A stretch of 64,000 nt of DNA. Source: Clostridium manihotivorum. Lineage in GTDB: Bacteria > Bacillota > Clostridia > Clostridiales > Clostridiaceae. The stretch covers positions 930,001-994,000 of the forward strand of contig NZ_CP025746.1 of NCBI RefSeq assembly GCF_004015185.1. Direction: 5' to 3'. A program made the position numbers and the translations under genes. Below, piece by piece: positions 15,485-24,638 of the stretch (position 1 is its first letter; the number at the start of each line of letters is the position of its first letter). The notes beneath the pieces were generated by a model. It made no database searches, was not told the DNA's origin, and saw nothing but the letters and a program-made list of their open reading frames with translations.

Positions 15485-16543
15485 ATTATTTATTTAAAAA
15501 ATGTTGGGAAGACCTATCATACAAAAGAGCATGAGTTAGAAGCAGTAAAAGGGGTAAATCTGCACATCGAAGCAGGAAAGATAGTTGGCATAATAGGGTA
15601 TAGCGGTGCTGGAAAAAGTACTTTGATTAGATGTATAAACCTGCTTGAAAGACCTACCACTGGAGAGGTTATTGTTAATGGCAAAGAATTAACTAAGTTG
15701 TCAGCAAAAGAACTTAGAAAGAGTAGAGAGAAAATTGGGATGATATTTCAACATTTTAATTTAATGAGGAGCAGGAATGTATTTCAAAATGTTGCTTATC
15801 CTCTTAAAGGTAATGGCTTAAGTAAGCAAGAAATAAAGATTAAGGTTGAAGGTTTATTAGATTTGGTGGGCTTAAGCGATAAGCTAAAGGCTTATCCATC
15901 TCAGCTAAGTGGAGGCCAAAAGCAGAGAGTGGCAATAGCCAGAGCACTTGCCAATGATCCACAAGTTCTTTTATGTGATGAAGCTACTTCTGCTCTTGAT
16001 CCAGAAACAACACAATCAATTTTAGCTTTGCTAAAAGAAATAAATGAAAAGCTAGGCCTTACCATAGTTATAATAACCCATCAGATGGAAGTAGTTAAAG
16101 AGATATGCCATGAAGTAGCAGTAATGGATAAAGGGGAGATAGTGGAACAAGGAAATATAGTTCAGATATTCTCAAAGCCAAAGGCTAAAATGACAAAAAA
16201 CTTTGTATCTACAATCTTTAAATATGACAAGATCTATGAGCTTCTAGATAATAATTCATTTATTGGAAAGCTTACAGAAGAGGAGATAATAGCAAAGATT
16301 TCTTTTGTAGGACAGAACACGGGGCAAGCTTTTATTTCTAAATTATCAAGAAAGTTTAAGGTGGATGCAAGTATACTATTTGGCAATATAGAGATTATTC
16401 AGGAAGTTCCGGTGGGCAATCTAATAGTAAAGTTTAATGGTGGAAGGGATAGTATCATAGAAGCCTTTAAGTATTTAGAGGATAAAAATGTACAGGTGGA
16501 GGTGATAAGAGATGCTTCAATTCTTTCAGAATCTTATGCCTAA
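15485..16543 (+). CDS. metN: Methionine ABC transporter ATP-binding protein
   Basis: About 352 residues. Walker A GYSGAGKST, signature LSGGQKQRVAIA, Walker B VLLCDEATSALD, H-loop ITHQ, then the C-terminal NIL regulatory domain (about 270-345) typical of MetN. It powers methionine import with MetI and MetQ. There is no ATG, GTG or TTG at the family start. AGGGGG at 15471-15476 is followed after 8 bp by ATT ATT TAT TTA AAA, aligning with the MetN beginning MIYLKNVGKTY. The start is therefore most likely the rare codon ATT. Confidence 0.9.
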   Translation: MIYLKNVGKTYHTKEHELEAVKGVNLHIEAGKIVGIIGYSGAGKSTLIRCINLLERPTTGEVIVNGKELTKLSAKELRKSREKIGMIFQHFNLMRSRNVFQNVAYPLKGNGLSKQEIKIKVEGLLDLVGLSDKLKAYPSQLSGGQKQRVAIARALANDPQVLLCDEATSALDPETTQSILALLKEINEKLGLTIVIITHQMEVVKEICHEVAVMDKGEIVEQGNIVQIFSKPKAKMTKNFVSTIFKYDKIYELLDNNSFIGKLTEEEIIAKISFVGQNTGQAFISKLSRKFKVDASILFGNIEIIQEVPVGNLIVKFNGGRDSIIEAFKYLEDKNVQVEVIRDASILSESYA

Positions 16544-17192
16544 CGTGATAGATTTATTTCCTGATATGATGAAGGCTTTAGGAGAAACCTTGCTAATGGT
16601 ACTTATAGCAGGGAGCATATCAACTATTATAGGTCTTCCTATAGGCGTTACCTTAGTTGTTACAAGACCAGGAAATATATTAGAAAATAAGGCTATATAT
16701 AGCTTTTTGGGGAAAATAATAAATATATTTAGATCAATACCTTTTGTAATACTGTTAGCAGCTATCATACCATTTACTCGCCTTATAGTTGGAACTACCA
16801 TAGGACTTAGGGGGGCAATAGTTCCTTTGGTATTAGGTTCTGTACCCTTTGTAGCAAGACAGATAGAATCAGCGCTACTAGATATTGATAAAGGAGTGAT
16901 TGAAGCGGCTCAAGCTATGGGATCTAGTTCTTTTGAGATAATTTACAGGGTATTTCTAAAGGAAGGGCTTCCAGGCATAATTTATGCACTTACAATAACT
17001 ACTGTGAGTCTAATAAGTTTTTCAGCAGTGGCAGGAACTGTTGGAGGGGGAGGGCTTGGTGACTTTGCAATAAGATATGGCTACCAGTATTTTAAAACAG
17101 ATATAATGGTTGCTACTATAATAATTTTGCTTGTTTTAGTAAATGGGATACAAAGCTTGGGGGAGCTTTTATTAACAAAATTAAAGCATTAG
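16512..17192 (+). CDS. metI: Methionine ABC transporter permease
   Basis: 226 residues with about five membrane segments. The EAA loop GVIEAAQAMGSSSFEIIYRVFLKEGLPGI contacts MetN, and FSAVAGTVGGGGLGDFAIRYGYQYF is the conserved MetI C-terminal stretch. Inner membrane channel for methionine. It overlaps metN by 32 bp; its RBS GGAGGTG lies inside metN, so the two are coupled. Confidence 0.95.
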   Translation: MLQFFQNLMPNVIDLFPDMMKALGETLLMVLIAGSISTIIGLPIGVTLVVTRPGNILENKAIYSFLGKIINIFRSIPFVILLAAIIPFTRLIVGTTIGLRGAIVPLVLGSVPFVARQIESALLDIDKGVIEAAQAMGSSSFEIIYRVFLKEGLPGIIYALTITTVSLISFSAVAGTVGGGGLGDFAIRYGYQYFKTDIMVATIIILLVLVNGIQSLGELLLTKLKH

Positions 17193-17274
17193 ATATATTG
17201 ATATAAATAAAATGAAAAATGACTATTTATAATTGGGGAAAAATTAAATATATAAATAAAGTGGGGGCGTTCAA

Positions 17275-18102
17275 ATGAATATAAAAAGAATATTAGCAGT
17301 TACATTAGCTTTAACAATTGGGGCAACAGCATTAGTTGGATGTGGGGCAAAATCTTCTGGTGCAGATAATAAAAAAGAAGTAATAAAGCTTGGTATAACT
17401 GGAGATGATCATAGAGTTTGGGACAATGTTAAAGAAAGATTGGCAAAGCAGAATATAGAGCTTAAAATAGTTACCTTTAGTGATTATGTACGACCAAATC
17501 AAGCTTTAAGTGACGGTGATATTGACGCAAATGCCTTTCAAACCGTAGCATATTTTGAGCAATTTAAAAAAGATCATAATTTAGATCTTACTTCTATAGG
17601 AAATACAGTTTTAGCTCCAATGGGGATATATTCAAAGAAGATAAAAGATATAAAAACCTTAAAGGATGGAGCTAAAGTAGCCATTCCTAATGATGCCACA
17701 AATGAAGGAAGGGCACTTTTGCTGCTACAAGATGCAGGCTTAATTAAGCTTAAAGATGGTGTAGGTATTAAACCTACCGTTAAGGATATCATTGAAAATA
17801 CCAAAAAACTTAATATAGCAGAACTTGTGGCTACGCAGATTCCAAGATCAATAGAAGATGTTGATATAGCAGTTATAAACAATGGAGTGGCAGTGGATGC
17901 AGGCTATGCACCACTTAAGGACTCTATATACATTGAAGATACAAAAAAGGAAAGTGCAAAAAATTACTTTAATATAATAGCTGTTAGGACAAAGGATAAG
18001 GACAAGGCTGTTCTTAAGAAGCTAGTTGAGGTTTACCAGAGTGATGAAACCAAAAAGGTAATAGACGAAACAACAAAAGGCTCATCAATTCCAGTTTTCT
18101 AA
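17275..18102 (+). CDS. metQ: Methionine-binding lipoprotein
   Basis: 275 residues. Lipoprotein signal with lipobox ALVGC (cysteine near 23). NlpA/MetQ family body: IKLGITGDDHRVWDNV, ALSDGDIDANAFQTVAYFEQF, AIPNDATNEGRALLLLQ. It captures methionine outside the membrane and delivers it to MetI. Completes the SAM-riboswitch operon. A REP-like repeat starts right after its stop codon. Confidence 0.95.
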   Translation: MNIKRILAVTLALTIGATALVGCGAKSSGADNKKEVIKLGITGDDHRVWDNVKERLAKQNIELKIVTFSDYVRPNQALSDGDIDANAFQTVAYFEQFKKDHNLDLTSIGNTVLAPMGIYSKKIKDIKTLKDGAKVAIPNDATNEGRALLLLQDAGLIKLKDGVGIKPTVKDIIENTKKLNIAELVATQIPRSIEDVDIAVINNGVAVDAGYAPLKDSIYIEDTKKESAKNYFNIIAVRTKDKDKAVLKKLVEVYQSDETKKVIDETTKGSSIPVF

Positions 18103-18141
18103 GGGACAAGGGACAGGGGGACGGAGCTTCTGTCCCAGTAG
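18103..18141. repeat. REP-like GGGAC repeat, copy E2
   Basis: GGGACAAGGGACAGGGGGAC then GGAGCTTCTGTCCCAGTAG. Same module and same position (immediately after a stop codon) as copy E1 at 11273. It can fold as GGGACAG/CTGTCCC and may also stabilise or end the metNIQ mRNA. Confidence 0.6.
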
Positions 18142-18312
18142 TATCCTAAAATTGAAAAAATAAATTGGGATATTTGCTGTAAGAAACAATATTTAATAAA
18201 TAATTAGATACTTTCAATTATGAGTTAAGAGGGAAAATAGAGAAATAATAGACATAGAAAAATAAAAGAATATAGTGGAAATGGACTAGTGATATCAAAC
18301 AAATATCTAATA

Positions 18313-18346
18313 AAGAGTCGCTGAAGCAATCTTCAGTGACTTTTTT
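18313..18346 (+). terminator. Intrinsic terminator downstream of metQ
   Basis: GTCGCTGAAG / CTTCAGTGAC with a 4-nt loop and TTTTTT. The rest of 18142-18554 is AT-rich with no further gene or motif that I can support. Confidence 0.75.
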
Positions 18347-18554
18347 AGCGCATATGCCTTTCAAAATGAATATAAGGAAAATATGGTAAGCAAATAAGTT
18401 TACTTATATATATAGCGAAGGGGTACATATCAAAATGTGAAAATTATTTAGTTTAGTTAACAAAAAAAAGTATTTTCCTTTATAGTAAAAATAGATTTAG
18501 AATTAGAGATAGTGCTGAATCTATTAGATTTAAGAAAAGCAACTGTTTTTTTAG

Positions 18555-19085
18555 TTATATTAACTCATAATGAAGCTCAACAAATTGATTGAAGCGTCTT
18601 ATGTTTCTTAACTTTAATTTTACTTCAGTATCTAGTTCATTAAATAAAGGAATTCCTTTGCCAATTATTGTTGGGGCAATTGTTATAATAAATTCATCAA
18701 CCAAATAGTTTTTTATAAAGTGGTGAAGAAGCTCTCCGCCGCCTACAATCCAAATGTTGCCCCCTGTTGTGCTTTTTAGTCTTTTGGTGAAGGAAGTAAT
18801 ATCTTCATTTATAAATTCAACATGGTCATTTTTGCCTGTTAGTGTTTTTGAAAATACATAACATGGCTTATTTTTATAGGGAAATTCACCTACATCATTT
18901 TTGATAATCCAGTCATAAGTTTTACGACCCATCAATACAGTATCTATAGTATTAAAAAACTCAGAGTATCCGTTATCTCCTTCACCTTCTACTTTAAATA
19001 GCCATTCCAAAGAATCATCTAAAGTAGCAATATAACCATCCAAACTTGTTGCAATGTATAAATATAGTTTTCTTCCATGGTTCAT
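18555..19085 (-). CDS. RibD C-terminal/dihydrofolate reductase-fold protein
   Basis: 176 residues. YwjB/YyaP-type member of the DHFR-like reductase fold: LYLYIATSLDGYIAT at the N-terminus, TVLMGRKTYDWI, NIWIVGGGELLHHFI (NADPH site) and DEFIITIAPTIIGKGIPLF. Substrate unknown; the family includes RibD reductases but most such stand-alone members are uncharacterised. The start is the ATG 8 bp after GGAGG; a longer frame would include the RBS. Confidence 0.85.
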   Translation of the reverse strand: MNHGRKLYLYIATSLDGYIATLDDSLEWLFKVEGEGDNGYSEFFNTIDTVLMGRKTYDWIIKNDVGEFPYKNKPCYVFSKTLTGKNDHVEFINEDITSFTKRLKSTTGGNIWIVGGGELLHHFIKNYLVDEFIITIAPTIIGKGIPLFNELDTEVKLKLRNIRRFNQFVELHYELI

Positions 19086-19419
19086 AGGTTTATCCTCCAT
19101 ATTTATTAGATTTATAAGTAAAATCTTATATTAAGACTATCATCTAGTTAGAAATACTTATGGTTTATCTAAGTATATTGTAGCATATTTAGATGTATCA
19201 CTTAGTAACAGAGACTATATTTTACAATTCTTCTCTAGAAGCCGTTAGAGTTCAAAATAGTTTGAGATAGGAGTATCACACGTTGACAGTAGCTTATTTT
19301 ATTATATGAAAATCTAAGCCAGCTATTTAAATTACAAAATAGTTTGCCTATAAAATCCATTAATAGCGTAGTATAATAGATGCTAAGAACTATTTTATTC
19401 TACAAAAGGGGGCTTTTAT

Positions 19420-20601
19420 GTGTTTTCAGAAAAAATTATAACTAATTTAAGTAATTCATCTTGGATAAGATTGATGTTTGAAGAGGGCGAAAGACTATCT
19501 AAGATATACGGGGCAGATAATGTATATGATTATAGTATAGGAAATCCTTATGCGGAACCTCCTAAGGAAGTTACTGATTCACTTAAGAAACATATTTTAG
19601 GTGAGGAAAAGGGAATTCATAGATACATGAGTAATGCAGGATATACTGATGTAAGACAAAAGGTTGCTGAAGCTTTACAAGAGGAAAGTGGAGTTGAGCT
19701 TTCATTTAACAATATAGTTATGACGGTAGGTGCTGCTGGTGGATTAAATGTTGTATTAAAGTCATTGCTAAATCCAGGAGAAGAAGTCATAGTATTTGCT
19801 CCATATTTTGTTGAGTATAGCGCTTATGCTGATAACAATGGTGGAAAAACTGTTGTAGTACCGCCAGATACTAAGACCTTTGAACCTAATCTTGAGGAAT
19901 TTGATAAAAGTATAACTGAGAAAACTAAAGCTATTATTATAAATAATCCTAATAATCCAACAGGTGTAGTATATAGTGAGGAAACTCTAAGAAAAATAGA
20001 TGAGATATTGGATAAGAAAGAAAAAGAGTATGGAACAACAGTATATGTTATTTCAGATGAACCTTATAAAGAAATCGTGTATGAAAATACAAAGGTTCCT
20101 AGCTTACTAGCTATATTTAGAAATGCAATAATAGTTAATTCTTTTAGTAAATCCCTAGGACTCGCTGGTGAAAGAATTGGTTATATAGCTGCCAGCAGTA
20201 AGATAGAACAAGTTGATTTACTTATGAATGCATTAAGTTATTGTAATAGAGTTCTTGGTTTTGTAAATGCTCCGGCATTATTCCAAAAGGTTATAGCAGA
20301 CTCCTTGAAAGCCAAGGTAGATATAAGTGAATATGAAAAGAGAAGGGACTTCCTATATGAGAAAATAACTTCTTTGGGCTTTGAGTGTGTAAAGCCACAA
20401 GGTGCCTTTTACTTATTCCCTAAGGCCTTAATCGAAGATGATGTTGAGTTTGTGAAAAGAGCTATGAAGTACAACCTTCTTTTGGTACCAGGAAGCGGAT
20501 TCGGATGTCCTGGGTACTTTAGAATGTCTTACTGTGTTAAGTTTGACATGATTGAAAGATCAATCGAGGCTTTTGAGAAATTAGTAGAAGAGTTTAAATA
20601 A
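19420..20601 (+). CDS. PLP-dependent class I aminotransferase
   Basis: 393 residues. Fold type I aminotransferase: YDYSIGNPYAEPP near the N-terminus, IIINNPNNPTGVVY, ISDEPYKEIVY, and the PLP lysine in NSFSKSLGLAGERIGYIA (about 240). C-terminal PGSGFGCPGYFRMSYC has the substrate arginine. It moves amino groups between an amino acid and a 2-oxo acid; aspartate aminotransferase-like specificity is possible but not proven. GTG start 7 bp after GGGGG; an overlapping ATG 2 bp earlier is out of frame and soon stops. Confidence 0.85.
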   Translation: MFSEKIITNLSNSSWIRLMFEEGERLSKIYGADNVYDYSIGNPYAEPPKEVTDSLKKHILGEEKGIHRYMSNAGYTDVRQKVAEALQEESGVELSFNNIVMTVGAAGGLNVVLKSLLNPGEEVIVFAPYFVEYSAYADNNGGKTVVVPPDTKTFEPNLEEFDKSITEKTKAIIINNPNNPTGVVYSEETLRKIDEILDKKEKEYGTTVYVISDEPYKEIVYENTKVPSLLAIFRNAIIVNSFSKSLGLAGERIGYIAASSKIEQVDLLMNALSYCNRVLGFVNAPALFQKVIADSLKAKVDISEYEKRRDFLYEKITSLGFECVKPQGAFYLFPKALIEDDVEFVKRAMKYNLLLVPGSGFGCPGYFRMSYCVKFDMIERSIEAFEKLVEEFK

Positions 20602-20617
20602 ATATAATGTTTCTGAG

Positions 20618-20658
20618 GCTATCTAGGTGTATTTAACTAGATAGCTTTTATTTTTTAT
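20618..20658 (+). terminator. Terminator after the aminotransferase gene
   Basis: GCTATCTAG / CTAGATAGC, 10-nt loop, then TTTTATTTTTTATT. Confidence 0.8.
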
Positions 20659-20659
20659 T

Positions 20660-20728
20660 GTTTATAAAACTCCTTTGGTTTCTTATAGGAGAGTTTTAAG
20701 ATATAAGTTTTATTATGAAGTGATACAT
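20660..20728. repeat. Truncated family B repeat, copy B4
   Basis: ACTCCTTTGG...TAGGAGAGTTTTAAG (inner stem) and ATTATGAAGTGATACATAT (right end) match family B, but the GTACCACTT left end is missing. Otherwise 20729-20908 is AT-rich spacer. Confidence 0.5.
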
Positions 20729-20908
20729 ATATAGTAAAGAATAAATTTATAAAAAGTTTAAATTATAAAGTAGATATATATGGTAAAATGAATTTTATCA
20801 CTGAAACTATTGATATGCTATTTATATGTATCAAAATTAACTGACTATGAAATTAGAAGCAAATCAAATAGTTACAAGTAATCACAAAAGAACAAAGGAG
20901 GTAAGAGC

Positions 20909-21454
20909 ATGATTACAGCAATGTGTAATATAGATACTTCAATTTTAGAATTTATTCGTAATAATCTTCACACACCTATTTTAGATAAATTGATGATATT
21001 TTTTACTAACATAGGCGAATCAGGTGCAGTTTGGTTAGTTATAGCTCTAGGTCTTATTATAAGTAAAAAATATAGAAAAGTTGGCTTAATGATGCTAGTT
21101 GCATTAGTAATAGGTTATTTAATGGGGGAAGGAATATTAAAGCACATATTTAAAAGGGAAAGACTGTTTACTCATGTTCCAGGTATTGAGTTGTTGGCTA
21201 AAAGACCAAAGTCCTACTCATTTCCGTCAGGACATACAACTTCGTCCTTTGCAGCTGCAGGAATACTAGCGTACTATTTTAGAAGGTATACACCTGTATT
21301 TTATCTTCTTGCTGGACTTATAGCTTTTTCAAGGCTCTATCTGTACATGCATTATCCTTCAGATGTTTTAGGGGGAATAATCCTAGGTACTTTAAGCTGT
21401 ATAATTACAATTTATATATTTAAAAAGTTCTTTAAGAAAAAGAATAATTATTAA
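20909..21454 (+). CDS. PAP2-family phosphatase, probably undecaprenyl diphosphatase
   Basis: 181 residues, about five membrane segments. The three acid-phosphatase motifs are KRERLFTHVP (KxxxxxxRP region, with P in HVP), SFPSGHTTS, and SRLYLYMHYPSDVLGG, giving the catalytic histidines. Such BcrC/YbjG-type proteins dephosphorylate undecaprenyl diphosphate at the outer membrane face for cell-wall synthesis and bacitracin tolerance, or other lipid phosphates. AAAGGAGG supports the start. Confidence 0.85.
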   Translation: MITAMCNIDTSILEFIRNNLHTPILDKLMIFFTNIGESGAVWLVIALGLIISKKYRKVGLMMLVALVIGYLMGEGILKHIFKRERLFTHVPGIELLAKRPKSYSFPSGHTTSSFAAAGILAYYFRRYTPVFYLLAGLIAFSRLYLYMHYPSDVLGGIILGTLSCIITIYIFKKFFKKKNNY

Positions 21455-21475
21455 AATATTAATAACAGGTATTGA

Positions 21476-21507
21476 CCCTGCCCCTTGGGCAGGGTTTATA
21501 TTTTTAT
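21476..21507 (+). terminator. Terminator after the PAP2 gene
   Basis: CCCTGCCC / GGGCAGGG with a 3-nt loop and TTTATATTTTT. Confidence 0.85.
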
Positions 21508-21521
21508 TGTAAGAAATTTAG

Positions 21522-21580
21522 TAAGCTTATTAAAGCATCGTACAAATGCTTAATTTCAATAGGATATTTTAACAAATCTT
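21522..21580. repeat. Partial family C repeat, copy C2
   Basis: AAGCTTATTAAAGCATCGTA then TGCTTAATTTCAA and ATTTTAACA match the right half of family C; the left half is absent. Confidence 0.45.
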
Positions 21581-21614
21581 AAAATAGAAGCGAATCTGAT
21601 GGAGGAGATAACTT

Positions 21615-22661
21615 ATGAACACTAGGACTGTATCGGAAATTTTAGACATATCATTAAAAACTTTAAGATTATATGAGCAGTATGGAATAATCAAAGTAAA
21701 TAGAGATTCTAACAACTATCGAAATTATAGTGAAGAGGATATTAAAAGATTAAGACAAGTGAAACTTCTTAGAGAGTTAGGCATACCTCTTAAGAATATT
21801 AAAGGAATATTTGAAAAATCTTTTGAAGATAACAAGGTGATAAGAGAACTTACCATACAGCTTAAGGCTGTGGATAATAGACTATCAGAGTTAGAAAGTA
21901 TAAGAAACACCCTGGTACAAAGTGTTAATGATGCACTTTTTACCTCAGAGGACAATTCCAACATTTATTTTGAGAACATAAGTAAATGCCTGGATCAGAA
22001 CTTAGAAAACAGAAGAAAATGGGTAGACAGATGGAACTTCGATAGCTGGTCAAAAAGCTATGACACTTCAGTAAAGAAAAATATCAATGATGACTTAAGA
22101 CTATTTGAAGGATATGACTATGTGTTAGAGAGTATAGTAGAAAAGGTAGAAGAAAGTAATGGGAGAAAGATTCTTGATATGGGCTGTGGTACTTGTAATA
22201 TATATGAGAAGTTAGGTAAGAATGTAGAGTTTACAGGTGTTGATCAAAGTATAGAAATGATTTTAGTTGCCAAAAGAAAGTACGGAGATATCTCTCTAAG
22301 ATTAGGAAGTTTTTTAGATAAACCCTTTTTAGAAAATCAGTATGATATCATAGTATCAACCTATGCATTTCACCATCTTAATGATTTGGAGAAGGAAACT
22401 GCTGTAAATTATATGTTGAAATACTTGAAGCCAAATGGGAAAATATTAATAGGTGATCTTATGTTTGAAAGTCAAGAAGAAAGGCTGAAGAAAAAAGATG
22501 GTTTCTTAAGTGATGGAAGAGTGGACCTATGGGAGATTATTGAAGATGAGTATTACACAAACATTGATAAACTGAAAAGTTATAGTGAGCTTCTAGGTTG
22601 CAGCTTTAATTATAAGCATCTTGTTAATTTCACTTGGCTTATAGAAATAATAAAGCCTTAG
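21615..22661 (+). CDS. MerR-type regulator fused to a methyltransferase
   Basis: 348 residues. Residues 1-70 are a MerR winged helix (TVSEILDISLKTLRLYEQYG, NNYRNYSEEDIKRLRQVKLLRELG). About 75-110 is the usual dimer coiled coil. The C-terminal half (about 140-345) is a class I methyltransferase of YrrT style: WNFDSWSKSYDTSV, motif I ILDMGCGTCNIYEKLG, TGVDQS, and FHHLNDLEKETAVNYMLKYLKPNGKILIGD. The sensor part of a MerR regulator is thus replaced by an enzyme-like domain that could bind S-adenosylmethionine or modify a ligand. GGAGGAGA supports the start. No obvious partner. Confidence 0.85.
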   Translation: MNTRTVSEILDISLKTLRLYEQYGIIKVNRDSNNYRNYSEEDIKRLRQVKLLRELGIPLKNIKGIFEKSFEDNKVIRELTIQLKAVDNRLSELESIRNTLVQSVNDALFTSEDNSNIYFENISKCLDQNLENRRKWVDRWNFDSWSKSYDTSVKKNINDDLRLFEGYDYVLESIVEKVEESNGRKILDMGCGTCNIYEKLGKNVEFTGVDQSIEMILVAKRKYGDISLRLGSFLDKPFLENQYDIIVSTYAFHHLNDLEKETAVNYMLKYLKPNGKILIGDLMFESQEERLKKKDGFLSDGRVDLWEIIEDEYYTNIDKLKSYSELLGCSFNYKHLVNFTWLIEIIKP

Positions 22662-22703
22662 TTTAATTACTATCCTATAGAGAGGAGGTTTCTAGTGAGT
22701 AAG

Positions 22704-22831
22704 TATAGGTATCATTTACTAAAACTTAATTTATACACGGTTGATGATACAGGCTTCTGGCGATTAGATTATCTCGGCTTCTGGGGATAATTAGCCATGT
22801 TTAGCTTAATAGTTAAAGTTGGAGCCCTATA
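22704..22831. mobile_element. MITE-like family A element, copy A5 (enlarged centre)
   Basis: TATAGGTATCATTTACT to TTGGAGCCCTATA. The central segment is longer than usual because CGGCTTCTGG-GATTA occurs twice, giving 128 bp. It lies just upstream of the ATPase gene. Confidence 0.65.
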
Positions 22832-22932
22832 AAACGTTAATATGTCGTAATTTGATTTATACCTCTTATAAAATAAATTTGGCATTTAGATGTAAGCTTT
22901 TAAATAGTCTATATACTCACTGGAGAAAAATC

Positions 22933-23688
22933 ATGAATACGTCTGAGCTTAATCAATATTTGCGAAGCATTGAGCTAAAACGAGATAGAATTGAAAGCTT
23001 TTATGAATATCCATATTGCTTAGAAGCGATAAAAGGTATGGGGAGATTAAGTTTTCATCCCAAAGTTACATTCTTTGTTGGAGAAAATGGTTCAGGTAAG
23101 TCTACTATATTAGAGGCTATTGCTACAGCCTATGGTTTTAATCCAGAAGGTGGTACAATAAACTTTAATTTTTCCACAAATGATACTCACTCAGAGCTAT
23201 ATGAGAATATCAAACTTGTAAAAGGAATAAAGAAACCCAAAGATGGCTTCTTTCTAAGAGCAGAGAGCTTTTACAATCTTGCTACCAATATTGAGGAACT
23301 GAACAGGGAAGTACCAGGACTTTTTAATTCTTACGGAGGTAAGTCCTTACACAAGCAATCACATGGGGAATCTTTCTTTTCCGTATTTATGAATCGCTTT
23401 GGAGGAAATGGAATTTATATATTAGACGAGCCTGAAGCTGCACTTTCTCCAGCAAGGCAGCTTTCTATGATAGCTAGAATGCATCAACTATTAGAACAAA
23501 ACTCACAGTTTATAATAGCTACTCATTCACCTATCTTAATGGCTTATCCTAATTCATTGATCTATGAAATAAAAGACGGAATTAAGTCGGTAAATTACAA
23601 AGAAACCGAACATTATAGCATAACTAAAGCCTTTTTAACGAATCCGGAGAAAATGCTTAAGATACTTATAGAAGAAAATGATTGCTAA
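22933..23688 (+). CDS. AAA ATPase of the RecF/OLD-like SMC superfamily
   Basis: 251 residues. Walker A FFVGENGSGKSTILEAIA (about 47-60), Walker B GIYILDEPEAALSP (about 165-178), and the H-switch IIATHSPILMAYP. The short insertion between the motifs and the absence of a nuclease domain match small predicted ATPases (AAA_23/AAA_15) of unknown role. The ATG follows TGGAG. The longer frame starting at 22819 begins inside repeat A5 and has no RBS. Confidence 0.8.
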   Translation: MNTSELNQYLRSIELKRDRIESFYEYPYCLEAIKGMGRLSFHPKVTFFVGENGSGKSTILEAIATAYGFNPEGGTINFNFSTNDTHSELYENIKLVKGIKKPKDGFFLRAESFYNLATNIEELNREVPGLFNSYGGKSLHKQSHGESFFSVFMNRFGGNGIYILDEPEAALSPARQLSMIARMHQLLEQNSQFIIATHSPILMAYPNSLIYEIKDGIKSVNYKETEHYSITKAFLTNPEKMLKILIEENDC

Positions 23689-23749
23689 TACTCTATAAAA
23701 TAGAATGATTTATGGGCATAAAGGCATTTAATTATTTGTGAAGAATTGT

Positions 23750-23841
23750 AGCGGAAAATTATGTTAATTATTTGCGGGAGCTCATCTAAGCATCGAATGA
23801 CTGAACGCTTAATTTCAACAGTTTACTTTAACAGAGTCTAT
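23750..23841. repeat. Family C repeat, copy C3
   Basis: AATTATTTGCGGGAGCTCATC, TAAGCATCGAATGACTGA, CTTAATTTCAAC and ACTTTAACAGAGTCT match copies C1 and C6 in order. Confidence 0.65.
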
Positions 23842-23861
23842 ATGATAAGGGGAGATATATT

Positions 23862-24383
23862 ATGTATTATGGGGAAAAAATATGTTTAAGAGCTTATAAG
23901 CAAGAAGATATACCTGTAGCTGTAGAGATGATAAACGATAGAGAGTTAAAGAAGCTTCTAGTTACAGATATACCATTCCCTTCTACTCCATGGGAGGAAG
24001 AGGAATGGATAAAGTCGCAAAAAGCTACAAGTACTGGAGAGTATAATTTTGCCATAGAAGATATTGAAACTAAAAAGTATATAGGTGGCTGTGGTATTCA
24101 GAAGGTCAATTGGTTAGCTCGTACAGCTACTGTTGGTATAATGATTGGAGATAAAAATTATTGGGGAAAGGGTTATGGAACTGATGCTATGAAGGTGCTT
24201 TTGGATTTCATATTTAACAATATGAATATAAACAAGGTAAAACTAAGCGTCTTTTCTTTTAATACAAGAGCTAAAAAAAGTTATGAAAAGTGTGGTTTTG
24301 TAGTAGAAGGAGTTCTTAAAAAAGAGCTGTTTAAAGATGGAAAATATTATGATGAGATAGTTATGGCGGCATTTAGAAAGTAA
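23862..24383 (+). CDS. RimJ/RimL-type GNAT acetyltransferase
   Basis: 173 residues. GNAT fold: CLRAYKQEDIPVAVEMIND start, YIGGCGIQKVNW, acetyl-CoA pyrophosphate site KNYWGKGYGTDAMKVLLDF, and VFSFNTRAKKSYEKCGFVVEGVLKKE. Relatives acetylate ribosomal protein N-termini, antibiotics or other amines. The substrate is unknown. Good RBS AAGGGGAG before ATG. Confidence 0.85.
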   Translation: MYYGEKICLRAYKQEDIPVAVEMINDRELKKLLVTDIPFPSTPWEEEEWIKSQKATSTGEYNFAIEDIETKKYIGGCGIQKVNWLARTATVGIMIGDKNYWGKGYGTDAMKVLLDFIFNNMNINKVKLSVFSFNTRAKKSYEKCGFVVEGVLKKELFKDGKYYDEIVMAAFRK

Positions 24384-24403
24384 GCGAAAATAATTATAAG
24401 ATA

Positions 24404-24428
24404 GCATTATGGTGCAGTAACATAATGC
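24404..24428 (+). terminator. Hairpin after the first acetyltransferase gene
   Basis: GCATTATG / CATAATGC around a 9-nt loop, 20 bp after the stop codon but without a T-tract; weak terminator at best. Downstream, AAGTTAAGAATTTA occurs twice (24554 and 24586), otherwise nothing in the spacer. Confidence 0.35.
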
Positions 24429-24638
24429 AATTAGGTGGTTAATGATCTTATATTTTGATTATAATATCTGTCACATATAGTATCTTATGCATGATATTGG
24501 ACTTAAAAATAGTATTGAACATAACCAAAAAGAAAACAACTTAACAATATAAAAAGTTAAGAATTTAAGAATAAAAGAATATAAGAAGTTAAGAATTTAT
24601 TGGAAAAATCAGCGTTACAGCATGGTAGGTTGGATTTT

